From: Massospora cicadina
Lineage: Eukaryota > Entomophthoromycota > Entomophthoromycetes > Entomophthorales > Entomophthoraceae
NCBI GenBank assembly: GCA_022478985.1
Contig: JAKSZP010009243.1
Span: forward strand, 124,001-188,000
Direction of reading: 5' to 3'
DNA: 64,000 bases
The notes beneath the pieces are model-generated. The model ran no database searches. It was not told the origin of the DNA and saw only the letters and a list, made by a program, of their open reading frames with translations. Positions 1 to 10,227 of the stretch are shown here, one piece after another. Within the stretch, counting starts at the first letter, position 1; each line of letters begins with the position of its first letter. Both the position numbers and the translations under genes were made by a program.

Positions 1-1
1 C

Positions 2-1010
2 CTTGGTTCCTTCGCCCCACCGGACCCCATCCTAGTTGACCTCCCTCTGGACTTTCCCTCCTTCCTAGCACCATATGAGGCCATCTTTGACATGTCACTG
101 GCATCCAAGCTCTCTTCACACTCCAAATATGACTTGACATTCCAGCTGACAGTCGACCTAGTCAAGATCAACTGCCCCCTCTACCCCTATACAGAGGAAG
201 AGGATAGGGCTTTGGGCATTTGAATGGACGAGATGCTAGAGAAGGGGTGGCTCATCAAGAAGTCTTCCCCAGTCGCCTCCCCAATAGTTTTTTTCCAGGA
301 AAGCAGATGGGTCCCTGCGCCCCTGCGTTGACTATGGTCACCTCAACAACATCAACATCCCTGACTGTACCCCTTACCCTTAGAGCAGAGCATTGCCCAG
401 GCCATTGCCAAGTCTCACATCTTCTCAAAGTTGGACCTGGTGAACGCCTTCATTCAGGTGAGGGTGGCGAGGGGACAGGATTGGCTCACAGCCATCTGCA
501 CTCGTTGGGGGCTTTTTTCAGTTCAGAGTGATGCCGTTTGGCTTGAAGAATGCGCCAGCCACCTTCCAGCGCCTCATTGCCAATGTGTTGGGGGACATGC
601 ATTTCTCATGCGCAGTGGCCTATATTGACAACATTTTGTTCCATTCCCCCACCCATGAACAACATGCCAGGGACCTTGAAGCGGAGTGGCAGCCCTCCAC
701 AAGGCAGGGCTATTCGTTAAACCCTCTAAGTGAGAATTCTTCAGGGACGAGGTTACCTTCCAAGGGAATCTTGTCCTGAAGGATGGGTATGACGTCCCCC
801 CTGCAAGCTGGAGGCTAATCAGTCTTGGCCTACCCCAACCACTCAAAAACAGCTTCACAGCTTTCTTGGCACCGTCACCTTTTGAAGAAATTTTCCCTGC
901 TCTTGCCCAACTGGCAGCACCCCTGCACCACCTCACTGGGAAGAACGCCCCCTTTAAATAGCCCCCTGAGTTCCAGAAGGCCTTTGAGGCTATCAAGGAG
1001 GTGTTTCGCA
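2..1010 (+). pseudogene. CV-A reverse transcriptase (broken)
   Basis: RNA-directed DNA polymerase that would copy the element RNA. Coding starts in the frame beginning at base 2 (first residues LGSFAPPDPILVDL). Visible landmarks: YPYTEEEDRALG near 190-220, SSPVASPIVFFQ near 262-300, KLDLVNAFIQVRV near 430-468, MPFGLKNAPATFQRLI near 531-578, and the catalytic box as AYIDNIL near 619-640, where YxDD has become YIDN, so one catalytic Asp is lost. A TGA at about 222-224 and frame changes near 330, 520 and 700 break the frame. Known of the family: the YxDD Asp pair binds metal. Inference: inactive. Confidence 0.88.
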
Positions 1011-1445
1011 CAGCCTCCGTCCTGTGGCATGCCAACACTTCCCACCCATTCATAGTAGCCTGTGATGTCTCGTCAGTGACATGGGTGCCATGCTGCTACA
1101 GGAGCATGAGGGAGCTGAGCACTCGGTTGGCTATTACTCTGGAAGTTTACCACAACAGAGCAGGCGTGGCTGATATCCAATAAGGAGCTAGAGGCGGTGG
1201 TTTGGTCACTCACCCACTGAAGATACCTCCTGCAGGGCGCCCTGCATGAAATTACCATTTGGACAGACCATAAGGCCCTGCTCTACTACCACAAGCCTCA
1301 GAAGCTAGGACACCGGCAAACTCGCACATATCAAGACCTCTGTGGGTTCCATTTTAAGCATGAATTCATCAAAGGTCCCCTGAACGTTTTGCTGGACATG
1401 CTCAGCTGTAACCCCTCCATGTTTCCCAATGGGGAGGAAGACCCA
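1011..1445 (+). pseudogene. CV-A RNase H (broken)
   Basis: RNase H degrades the RNA strand during reverse transcription. Recognisable pieces are HPFIVACDVSS (first catalytic Asp region) near 1048, ELEAVVWSLTH near 1186-1220, and TDHKALLYYHKPQKLGHRQ near 1263-1320 followed by GPLNVLLDMLSCNP near 1375-1415. This is the usual Gypsy order between RT and integrase. A TGA interrupts SLTH/RYLLQGA and frame shifts lie between the pieces. The copies in CV-F (21580-21960) and CV-C (14160-14578) support the call. Confidence 0.85.
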
Positions 1446-1632
1446 TTAGACCTTATGATGGTAGTGCCCCCTCCCAAATCCTTGCATTGGCCCCCCTACT
1501 GTATCCTTCGCTGATGTAGACCCTGAAACTCCGCTCCTCCCACGTGTCCTCACTTCCCAAACCTGCTGCCCTGAAGGAATTGGGCTTATTGCTGACTTAG
1601 AGTCCATGCGCCACAAGAGAACTCCATAAACC

Positions 1633-2816
1633 TTGCAGGATGCAACAATCTGGTTCTGTGATTGGGTTTGGGTTCCTCCTTCCCTACGCAGCCATGTCAT
1701 TGAGGAACACCATGTCCCCCAGACCTTCAGCCACCCCAGTATCAAAAAGTGTGCAGATCTCATAAAGAGAACCTACAATTGGCCTGTGTCCTCAAAGGAC
1801 ATTCCTGCTTGGATCTCTCATTGTGTCACCTGCGCCTGGGAAAAATCGGATTTCTCTGGGAAGAAGGGACTGTTACACCCCTTGCAGCAGGCTGAGGGGC
1901 CATGGACCTCAGTCTCAGTGGACTTCATCATGGAGCTCCCACCCTCCTGTGGCTCTGATGCAATAATGGTAGTTGTAGACCGATTTACCAAGTTTGCACT
2001 CTACATCCCCTGCCTCTCTTCTATTAATGCGGTGGAGAGTGCAAACTTATTTTTCAACCATGTCTTCGCCATGTTTGGTCTCCTCAAAGAGATAGTGAGT
2101 GACAGGGGACCCAGTTCACAGCCCGGTTCTGGGGAGAGTTGTTGACCCTCCTTCACATCAAGCCCTGTAGGTCCACTGCCTACCACCCCCAGTCCGATGG
2201 GAAGACCAAGAGGGTGAACCAGGTACTGGAGCAGTACTTGCGCTGCTACACGACGGCCTTGCAAGACACCTGGGCCAAGGACCTACCCCTAGCACAGTTT
2301 GAGTACAACCATTCCCTCCATTACTCAACCAGCTTCTCTCTCTTTGAGGTCACTCTGGGGCATAACCCCTCTTTCCAGATTGGTTCTCAACTCTCCTCAG
2401 CAGTTCCCGCCGCCATGGACCATGTAAGCTCTCTCCACAAGATGCACAGCCTGGTTTGCAAACACTTAACAAAGTCCATTGAGGACCACAAGAAGTTCAC
2501 TGATCAGAAGCGTCTTCCAGGTCATGAGATCATGGTTGGTTCCCTTGTCATGTTAGATATCCGCAACCATCACTTGAAAGCCCCCACCTGCAAGCTTGCA
2601 GTCAAACGCTCAGGACCCTTCAAGGTCAAGAAGGATTTAGGCAACGGAGCCTACCACCTGAGACTGCCCGCACACTGGAAGCAGCACAATGTCTTCCACA
2701 CCTCCCTCCTAACCCCCTTTAAGGGGGAAAGGCCAACATCCCCTGAGCCAATCGTCATTGGGGAATCCCAGGAAGCGGAGGTGGAGGCCTTTGTAGCTTC
2801 CCAAAGGTCTCGCTGA
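1633..2816 (+). pseudogene. CV-A integrase (broken, catalytic Glu to Lys)
   Basis: Inserts element cDNA into the genome. The zinc-binding end shows CVTCAWEK near 1827, the core shows VDFIMELPP near 1918 (first Asp), IVSDRGP near 2093 (second Asp) and YHPQSDGKTKRVNQ near 2180-2220, where the catalytic Glu of the usual QTERVNQ motif reads Lys. The C-terminal half includes LGNGAYHLRLPAHWKQHNVF near 2638-2695. A frameshift lies near 2140 between SDRGP and the next segment. The frame leads directly into the chromodomain; the TGA at 2814-2816 sits where CV-F reads a sense codon. Confidence 0.9.
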
Positions 2817-2943
2817 TCCATTCAGTACTTGGTCTCTCGGAAAGGTTACCCCTCATTTGAGAACAGCTGGGTGAACGTGCGCAATTGTACAAACTGCAAG
2901 GACCTGATAGAGGTATTCCATTCCTCCCACCCAACAGCCCCCA
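2776..2943 (+). pseudogene. CV-A C-terminal chromodomain remnant
   Basis: Chromodomains at the integrase C-terminus steer chromoviruses to modified chromatin. Read through one TGA (2814-2816) the segment gives EAFVASQ, then IQYLVSRKGY, then ENSWVNVRNCTN and LIEVFHSSHP. This is the chromodomain pattern of aromatic-rich YLV-KGY followed by NSW and a terminal helix. The same block occurs in CV-F (about 23290-23470) and CV-C (about 15957-16120). The sequence supports the fold; binding specificity cannot be judged. Confidence 0.82.
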
Positions 2944-3044
2944 CCCTCCCCAGAAGATTTCGCCCATTATGGCCATAAAGTCACCGGAGTGCCATAAGAA
3001 CTATGCTTTGATCCATGCCCCCAGGGGCGGAATTTTTCCTGTTG

Positions 3045-3060
3045 AAAAAGGAAAGGGTAG
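3045..3060 (+). promoter_or_regulatory. CV-A polypurine tract
   Basis: A purine-only run except one T (AAAAAGGAAAGGGTAG) lies directly before the LTR start TGTAAG. It would prime plus-strand DNA synthesis. CV-F has AAAGGAAAGGGTGA at the same place before its 3' LTR, and CV-C has GGGAGGAGAGGGTAA. An open frame covers it, reading KGKGSVSLG across the junction. Confidence 0.8.
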
Positions 3061-4146
3061 TGTAAGTCTTGGGGACCAACCCTTGCAACTGGATAGGGAG
3101 CAGCACCCCTTCCGGATGAAAAGGGGCCCCTAAGGCTCCAGTGGACCCTCTGTCACAGCTGGGCGACCTAGCCCTTGTGATAGATGAGCACTGAGTGATG
3201 ACTTTTCCACCCAAAGATATCCCACTCTCACCTCTTCCCCCCTCTTCAACCCCGGTAAGTTTGATAGAAGGGGTCTGCAGGGAGATTGCACACATCAGGG
3301 GGCATGGAGGGGCCCCTGAGACCACCCACTCCCTAGGAAAAAATATAAAAATTTTGGAAAAATGGCAATTCCCAACATCGGAGCCCGGCCAGCAATTTCC
3401 AGACTGGGGGAGCCAGTCTGGACTGGCCTGCTTCAGAAATCAGATCAGAATTAGCTCGGATCTTGAACCCCATCCAAAATGACTTGGATCATCTGCCCCA
3501 GCACTCCAAAATGGATCCATGGAATTTGGATCACACAAGTAGCCCAATCGAGGCATTGGCTGAAATCACAAATAATCCAATCCAAGGACCCCTGCCTCCC
3601 AGGATAAATCTGAACTACCCAAGCCATACAAACAGGGCGAATAAAGTCACCAGGACCCAGATCAGTAGTATTGACTTAGTTTTGCCCCAAGGATCCAGGA
3701 AAGCTTGCAAAAATTTTCTAGGCTTTTGCCAGAATTGGGAGCAGCTTTCTACCCCCCTCTGAGCCAGCCAACCAAGTCCCTTCCCCAACCCCCAAATGAC
3801 CAATCCCTCAATACCTCCCCATGCATATAGCCCAGTTTTAAAAAGAAACTGCCCCAGCTGAGGGTAGTTGTCAGTTCATTCTCTTTCCTTCTATTGAATA
3901 ATAATCAAATACCCCGACTAGCTTGATGCAGCCTCTGTCTACTACTTTAATTTTCAAATTTTTTTTTTGCTGATCAATCTGACGAAGTGCGCCATTGCCC
4001 AAATCCTCCTGCCAATGTTTGCCAACTGGATTATCCAGTCGCTCAATCCCATCATGCAGCGGCGGATTGTAAATGTGATAATCTGCCTCACCCCCAATGA
4101 CAAACCTGCTGCTTCATACATTTTCATGCATCCGTTTAATGGAGAC
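3061..4146 (+). repeat. CV-A 3' LTR (right end uncertain)
   Basis: Starts TGTAAGTC straight after the PPT and aligns by eye with the first bases of the CV-F LTRs (TGTAAGAC, then GGGGAACGTC against GGGGACCAAC). Promoter-like parts sit where they do in CV-F: a CATATAG box at about 3824-3830 and a GTTGTCAGTT stretch at 3867-3876 comparable to the proposed CV-F transcript start, then an AATAATAATC run as a possible poly(A) region. Size by comparison with CV-F (about 1150 bp) would put its end close to the GY-B border, so GY-B probably landed in or at the edge of it. Confidence 0.65.
3961..4146 (-). other. Possible minus-strand poly(A)-tailed insertion inside CV-A LTR
   Basis: A run of about ten T at 3961-3970 is followed by about 175 bp with no match to the CV-F LTR and a higher GC content. 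Read on the minus strand this is unique sequence ending in A10, as left by a retroposed transcript or LINE end. No target duplication could be found because GY-B cuts off the other end. It could equally be normal LTR sequence of this copy. Confidence 0.25.
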
Positions 4147-5026
4147 TGTTTAATTTGAGTGTCTGCTTCAGAGGGCTGGTTCTTCTTTTTGGGTGGGATG
4201 TGGGTTTGAGCGTTTATAGTGTGAGGACAATAGACAGGATGGTGATTTTAAATTCATGATATAGCTTTTTGGTAACACTTCAATTGTATACCCAGTTGTT
4301 TCACTTGGATGATGGCATGCTGCCCTGATCCTACTGATCCCAAGTGAAAATTGAATTTAATATAAAATAAAGTAATAACACAAAAATTTCATAAGATAAA
4401 TTATAAACTTAATCCAGAAGTTAAAGGATATTTTATTAGTGTAAATGCAAGGGTTATTTATAGGGTTTGATGTTAACCACATCTTACCCATGACGCCTTA
4501 CTTTCAGTGACCCTTGGCCACATAAAAAGTTTGTAATGACACCTACAAATACTTTGACTCAGGGCATCATGCTCAGCCTCAGAGTCAGAGTAAACACCAT
4601 CATCATCCTTAAAATGGCGTTTTGTCATACCTTAAAAATAGCTGAACTGATTCACTTTCACATGCAATTGGCAGCATATACCAAGGTGATTCATATCACT
4701 AATTAGTAATTAATTTGATTGATAACTCGACTAACATTAAAAACTAATTTTGACATAGACCAACAAAGCCCATGTGACCAAGTCATTAAATCAAAACTTA
4801 AATTTAAGTTTGACCTAACCAACAAAGCCCTTGAGCCTGTATCATCATAATCAAATATAATTAGGTGAAATTGCTAAGCCGCGGATTCTAAGCTTTGCAT
4901 AAGCTTAGAATATACCTGGTCCATAATCGCTAATATCTGATATGATCCATTAAAAAGTTTATAAACAGCTACACTAATTATTTCCCTATCAAACAATTGA
5001 CGATTAGGTCCAGTCAGTTACTCTCA
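4147..5026 (-). repeat. GY-B 3' LTR
   Basis: Matches 12340-13214 along its length. On the plus strand it begins TGTTTAATTTGAG and ends near GTTACTCTCA; the right copy begins TGTTGAATTTGGG and ends ATTACTCAACA. Shared blocks include TGTCTGCTTCAGAGGGCTGG and ACCTGGTCCATAATCGC. The PPT adjoins its right edge, which makes it the 3' LTR of a minus-strand element. Confidence 0.92.
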
Positions 5027-5040
5027 CTTCCCCCGCCTTG
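5027..5040 (-). promoter_or_regulatory. GY-B polypurine tract
   Basis: On the minus strand CAAGGCGGGGGAAG ends exactly where the 3' LTR begins (TGAGAG). This is the expected plus-strand primer and shows that bases 5041-6380 belong to the GY-B interior and are not a later flank. Confidence 0.8.
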
Positions 5041-5080
5041 ACTGAATATAAGCGGCAGGTACCCTTCTTCTCAGTTCACA

Positions 5081-6271
5081 ATGTCTGGCTTTTTGCGCTC
5101 CTCCAAGTATGAATGTTATCTCAATAGCCTTTCTGCCTCGGACTGATGAGCCTTCCTAAGTCTAAGCAAGTCCATGCAGCGAGCTATTGTCAACTTGGGT
5201 CTGTTGCCCATGGTTCCTCAAGCTGGGTTGACCAGCTACGCTTCAACAATACTAGAATTTTGGTTTCTCAACCCATTGCAATAGCACCAATCAATCAACC
5301 CAAACAAGCCTCTGTAGCTTCAGGTGCAGTTAGTCAAACATTCTGATAGATCGAGCGGGATCCCCTTTTGACATATTTAGTATCTCTTCGGCCTTCAGAA
5401 GCCATTCAGTCCAAAGAAACCCTAATCCAAGATCAATTCGCTTCAGATGGGGATATTCTTCCGGACTTCTTGTTTTTGCTTTTTAACATCTTCCCTTCGA
5501 AAAGTCTTGCTTCCTCTCTTCATGCAGGCAGCGTGGCTTTGTTGGGTCTTGAGCTTAACTCAATGTTGGAGCTTGTGAACGCCTACTTGTCATCCACACT
5601 TGCAACAGGTCCTGAGGTTGCCGCTTACAATACTTTTGAGGCCAACCAGGCCCTTATTTTTGCTAACTCTGTTGCTAGGATTTGGTGTGACCCAGCTTTG
5701 GTTCATACCAATTTTCACATCACATTGGGCCTCAAGACTCAAGTTCTCAAAGGATTGGAACATCCTGGTGCTATACCAAGCCCTTTGTAAGAGCTTAGCT
5801 AAGGGGCTTCCTGAGAAGTTTGTCCCTCAGATGGCTCTTTTAGGTGCATGCATTCGCTTCCCTCCTTTGTTGCTCCCCACTGATACTGTGCCCAACATGT
5901 GCAGGGTATTAGATGAGGCCCGTTCCCAAATGTTTTGCGCAAAGGAGTTCCTCCCCTCCATTTACCCTTGCCTTGATAGTCTTCTTGCCGATTGTGTCTT
6001 CCTTTCAGTGGCATTTACTACAGAGTCAAATCTCTCCCGCCTATTCCAAAGTCCCTACCAATGGACTTTCCCTTTAGATTAATGGCCTTTCCTAAGCTGA
6101 CAGGGCCTTCATGCCTGGTGCCAAGCTTTCTTGGGTTTGGCACATCTCCGCCAGGGTCTAGATAGTCAGGATTTATATGAAATTCGCCTCTCTCCAGTTC
6201 CGTTGTGCTCTCTTCCCCCTACCAAAGAGGGGGAACCTAGTTCTAATGCCAGCAAGGCATCAACAAAATAA
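5081..6271 (+). pseudogene. Antisense reading frame inside GY-B, unknown protein (frameshifted)
   Basis: Read against the element direction, between integrase and PPT, three overlapping frames give a protein-like chain of about 390 codons. An ATG at 5081 starts MSGFLRSSKYECYLNSLSAS; the next frame runs MSLPKSKQVHAASYCQLG (5146) and, after TGA TAG at 5341-5346, continues through DGDILPDFLFLLFNIFPS and ARIWCDPALVHTNFHITLGL to 5790. A shift near 5770 leads to LCKSLAKGLPEKFVPQ and ends at 6082; a further frame runs HAWCQAFLGLAHLRQGL to SSNASKASTK and a TAA at 6269-6271. An AATAAA overlaps the stop (6267-6272). No motif I recognise. Known precedent: some plant Gypsy (Tat lineage) elements carry antisense ORFs at this place. 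It could also be an inserted foreign fragment. Confidence 0.55.
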
Positions 6272-6283
6272 ACTCTATGGCTT

Positions 6284-6356
6284 TCAATTATTATTATTTT
6301 TCTTTTTTACTTTTTATTATTTTATTATTTATTATTTTATATATATATATTATGCT
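6284..6356. repeat. AT-rich simple repeat
   Basis: Runs of ATT/TTA units followed by six or more TA steps. It lies just past the 3' end of the antisense frame and just past the integrase stop on the other strand. Probably replication slippage; no coding potential. Confidence 0.8.
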
Positions 6357-6384
6357 TTATGAAAGGATGAAGGAACTTAGCATG

Positions 6385-7440
6385 TACTCAATTCACAACC
6401 CAGCCGCCTTGATCCTTAATGGTATATACATCTTCAGACAATTTCTCCAAAATTATAAATGGACCCTTCCAGAGTGAGGCTAGTTTGTGTGCGTGGCCTG
6501 CGCTATGAGTGTCACAATATACTACTAAATCTCCTTCATTAAACTTATTCACCGTAGCCTGTTTGCCATCATCATAGCTCTTTGAATAGTTTTTCAACTA
6601 ATCACATTTGATAAGCTTCCAATTGCAACTTGATTAGGGTCTTCACCAGTTGCTCAACATAGTTATTTGGGTTAATTGCGTCGGGTGAACTGAGTACTGA
6701 GTATAATAATGGAGGTAGAGTGGGCTGTCTACCATACAAAAGTTGAAACGGAGAGTGGCCTGTGCTGTTGTGGTGTCTGATATTGTATGCAAACATGGTC
6801 GCACTAATTGAAGTTGCCCATTGTGAAGGTGCCAAGGCTGCATTTTTATAAAATGCTGACTAAAGTGCCATTCACTCGCTCTACCATACCATTAGTCTCA
6901 GGATGGTATGGTGTTGACAACACTCCTTTGATAGACATCAACTCATTTAGCTGTTGTACCATTTGGGCAGTAAAATTTGTGCCATTGTCTGTCAATATCT
7001 TCTGGGGGCATCCATGCTTATAGATAATATTATCCATAATGAACTTGGCAGTAGTTAGGGCCCCAACATCTCAAATTGCTTTTGCTTCCACCCATTTTGT
7101 TAGATGGTCAATAGCAACAATTATGTATTTGTTGCCTAGGCTACTCACAGGCAAAGGGCCAATTACATCAATTGACATGGTATGCCAGGCCCAGTCAGGT
7201 TTGATCAGCTGATATTTCACATCTGACTTCATAGGTTTTGCAATTTGGCATGAATGACATTTCTCAAGCACATCTTGGATATTGAATCGCATGGAATCCC
7301 AATAGTAACTGGCTCAAATTAATTCTAGCATCTTAGTCATTCCCCATGTCTGATGGCCTTGTGTGCTTGTGTAATAATCTCCATTTGGTTGGAAGGTTTT
7401 GGGAAGATTTGACGTTGTCCATCGGGCTTAAGTTTGTATA
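6385..7440 (-). pseudogene. GY-B integrase (one stop and small shifts)
   Basis: Joins element DNA to target. Zinc finger tail CHSCQIAK at about 7250; core Asp in SIDVIGPLP near 7160-7185; second Asp in [13 protein letters not shown] near 6975-7015; Glu in [14 protein letters not shown] near 6865-6905. Between the second Asp and the Glu there are 35 residues, the DD35E spacing. C-terminal part FAYNIRHHNSTGHSPFQLLY near 6730-6790 and LASLWKGPFIILEKLSED near 6420-6480, ending WVVN before a stop. No chromodomain follows. A TGA at 7071-7073 (AKAI stop DVGA) looks like a CGA to TGA change; a shift lies near 6600-6850. Confidence 0.92.
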
Positions 7441-7559
7441 GAATTCCATTTCAATATTTGGTGTCAATTAATGCTTTCTTGATCACCTTTTGAACTTTGG
7501 GTGGTTCATCTCCATATGTTCAGTTAATCATTTTTTCATGAAGCTCATCAGCCAAATTG

Positions 7560-8851
7560 CTCAGGACAGCTACAATGGGAAGTTGCGATAGTCCATCTGC
7601 ATTTTGATGGGCTGCTCCAGCTCTATGAATAATTTCATAATTGTACGCTTGTAATTTCAGAGCCCAGCGGGCTAACCATCCTTCAGGTTCCTTGAGATTG
7701 TGGAGCCATCATAATGAGCTGTGATCCATTACTACTTGAAATTTGGTGCCATGAATGTAAACCCAAAATTGTTTACAAGCATAGATGACAGCCAGGCATT
7801 CTCTTTTGGTCACCGTGTAATTATGCTCATGCTTATTCAGCGTCCTGCTGCAATAAGCGACTGGATGCTCCTTGCCATCATCCCCAATCTGCGATAGCAC
7901 ACCACCAATTGCAGTCAATGAGGCGTCAGTTTGTATGATAAAAGGCTTGCTGAAATTGGGATATTGGAGGATAGGCGCTGAGCTCATTTTGTTTTTCAAA
8001 GCCTCAAAGGCTTGTTGGCATTCCTCTGCCCAGCAAAAATGAACTCCTCCTTGTAGCAAGTGGAATAGAGGCTTGGCAATCTTTGCAAACCCTTCCACAA
8101 ATCTTTGATAGTATCCTACCATGCCTAAGAACACTTGGACATCTCTCATACTCATCAGAGGTTGCATTTTGTTAATCGCCTCCACCTTTTGAGGCTGAGG
8201 CCGCAAGCCCTTGGAATCAATGATGAACCTGAGGTATTCCAATTGTTCTTTAAAGAATTGGCATTTTCTAGGTTTTATCTTCAGATTGGCCTTCAACAGA
8301 TGTTTGAACACTTGCTCAAGGTGCTCCAGATGTTCAGAAAATGTTCGCAAAAAGACATTGATGTCATCCAGGTACACCAGAACGCAGGACAATTTAAGGT
8401 CCCCCAAGATCGTGTCCATTGCGCGCTGAAAGGTTGCTGGAGCGTTACACAGCCCCTGGGGCATGCGTGTCAGTTGAAAAAGCCCTTGAGCAGCAATCAT
8501 CGCGCACTTTTCCTGCTCCTCTGGTGGCAACTCAATTTGCCAATATCCAGAGATGAGGTCCATTGCGGTAAAGTACTTTGCCCCTCCCAGATGGTCCAGA
8601 GCATTGTCAATTCTGGGCAATGGATATGAATCCTTTTTTGTAATGGCATTGAGGTGTTGATAATCAATCACAACTCGATTGCTGCCATCTTTCTTTTTTA
8701 CAATTAAAATGGGGCTGGCCCATGGGCTTTTGGAAGGCACTATCATTCCGCTTTTCAGCAATTTGTCTAACTCTTCACCAACTATTTTGTTACTGGCTCT
8801 GGGGCGCCAAATTGGCCTCATTCTAATAGGCATATGATCCCTGGTATCCAC
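7560..8851 (-). pseudogene. GY-B reverse transcriptase and RNase H, RT frame intact
   Basis: The frame 8851 to 7709 gives 380 codons without a stop, the best preserved gene of the window. Landmarks: DKLLKSGMIVPSKSPWASPI, VIDYQHLNAITKKDSYPLPR, AMDLISGYWQIELPPEEQEK, LTRMPQGLCNAPATFQRAM and the catalytic box VLVYLDDINVF (YLDD complete), then FLGMVGYYQRF. RNase H follows with QTDASLTAIGGVLSQ and KRECLAVIYACKQFWVY and MDHSSL, where TGA (7709-7711) replaces the Arg codon that GY-E keeps in LLRWLQNL. Past this stop the frame continues LHNLKEPEGWLARWALKLQ. Alone the RT region looks able to fold; the element as a whole is not intact. Confidence 0.93.
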
Positions 8852-8914
8852 AAAATGCTGAACTCCTTTTGCACAACCTAAATCTTGGTCATCTTTGGCG
8901 AAAATTTCAGAGTA

Positions 8915-9350
8915 TCATTCAAACAACTCTAGTGCTTCATCCTTCTGTTGTTCCAATAATCTGGTGAATGATTCTTGGGGTATTACCGCATGTGCCCTGA
9001 GGGCTTGGGTTGGTAAGCCAAACTCAGATAAATCACCAAATTTGACAGCTGATATTAACTCATCCCTTGGAAGTAGGTGCATGAAAGTGACTACTTGAAA
9101 TTTCTTGACCTTAATATTTTGGCTGGTCAAATTTGCTAGTAATACATCAATCTCTCCGTGCCCCTGGTATAAGTATTCCAGGCGCCACACTAGGTTCCAT
9201 TGGAGAATGATGCCATGGGGGTACGACCTCCCCATACAGTCCTTCTGGAATATCCAGTGTAGTCCCAGTTCTCATAACCAGTTGATGGCCTGGAGCTATT
9301 GTTGCATCCTTATTCACATGTAGAGGTATTCCTCAATTTTCATTTATGGC
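8915..9350 (-). pseudogene. GY-B protease to RT linker
   Basis: Open frame 9235-8915 with LVWRLEYLYQGHGEIDVLLA and LPRDELISAVKFGDLSEFGL, then LEQQKDEALELFE, which leads to the RT start after a stop near 8912. The same region in GY-E (26880-27150) reads HGEINVLLVNL and in GY-K PPKSYIMKTLKF. It is the variable Pol segment between protease and RT in this group; no catalytic residues are expected here. Confidence 0.75.
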
Positions 9351-9367
9351 AGTTGGCATGGGGGGCT

Positions 9368-10156
9368 TTAATTCCCCCACTGAATATACCCTACTGGTAT
9401 TATCCCATTGGCATAAGATATATTGATAAAATTCCTATGACAGCTTGTGGGCTTTGTATCATTGCGAGAGTAATAAATTGGAAGCAATTGGCCCAATATT
9501 GTCAAGATGTTTTCTTTAAAATTGCATGAGATCCCATAGGTCCTTAAAAAACTAGTTCCAATTAATATGTCATAATTGGCGTTTGGAAGCACTATAGCAG
9601 GTGCAGCTACTACCAAAGCTCCAAATCATAGTGGCAAAGCGCTGTAAGCTCCTTCACTCTTAGTGCTGTTAAGGCCTGCGGTCCCATATTCTTGATGATG
9701 GTCAATATCTGGAGCTATTTTCAGTTTCTTAACCAGTTTTGTGGAAACAATGTTTACAGGTGCTCCGCTATCAACAATAGCTACAACTTTAACCTTGTTG
9801 ACTAGGATATCCACATAAGTGCACTCAGAATAGTAAGAATCAATAGAGTTTACTAAATGAATATGGGAAGAGTCCAAAGAGTTAAGAGTGTGCTTCAGAG
9901 TATTCCCAATACTGGGACATTCATTGATGAATGTGTCAATTGGCATTGCTATATTGACCCCTTTCAGGCTTGGGGTATCTGCTGCATTGCTCAGCCTGTC
10001 AGCTGGAATATTCTCAAGTATTTGTTGCACATAGGGTTTAGTGACTACCTCAGAGGCTTCAGGTATGACAACCTTACTCTGGGAGCGAGTTACCACATGT
10101 ACGTTTGAGAAATCTTTGTTTGATACTAAAATAGAATCGATTTCATTGTCTAACAA
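9368..10156 (-). pseudogene. GY-B aspartic protease
   Basis: Retroviral-type protease that would cut Gag-Pol. The active site reads VDSGAPVNIVSTKLVKK (about 9735-9790), an intact D-S-G. The second half shows VLPNANYDILIGTSFLRTYG at about 9535-9595, equivalent to the ILG motif. A stop and frame change lie near 9620. Upstream within the same frame is an acidic, Ser-rich stretch with VTRSQSKVVIP that links it to the Gag zinc knuckle. GY-D (DSGSPINIV near 39220) and GY-E (DMGTPVNIV near 26420) carry the same motif. Confidence 0.9.
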
Positions 10157-10227
10157 GGCCCTATGGCCATTGTTTTCTTGTCAATTGGGTGGGACTAGTG
10201 TCTTAGGCACAATAGAGCGTCCCGCAT

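Larger units (their letters stand above)
1..4146 (+). mobile_element. CV-A: Ty3/Gypsy chromovirus, 5' part outside window, degenerate
   Basis: Order of parts on the plus strand is reverse transcriptase, RNase H, integrase, chromodomain, PPT and 3' LTR, the order of Ty3/Gypsy chromoviruses. Gag and protease lie before the window. Frames are broken by several stops and shifts, so it is a relic. It resembles CV-F (18677-24733) through integrase, chromodomain, PPT and the first bases of the LTR, so both are one family. The right limit is set by the LTR of GY-B at 4147; whether the last bases of the CV-A LTR continue beyond GY-B is not resolved. Confidence 0.9.

Noticed and set aside
574..1053. 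159-codon minus frame opposite CV-A RT and RNase H
   Set aside because: Opposite the recognisable RT and RNase H text, no motif of its own.
6284..6356. Replication origin or CRISPR-like repeat
   Set aside because: Simple A/T slippage repeat with no unit-spacer order; CRISPR is not expected in this eukaryotic context and no array was seen anywhere.
8135..8629. 164-codon plus-strand frame
   Set aside because: It lies exactly opposite the intact GY-B reverse transcriptase and has no domain; it is a shadow of that gene.
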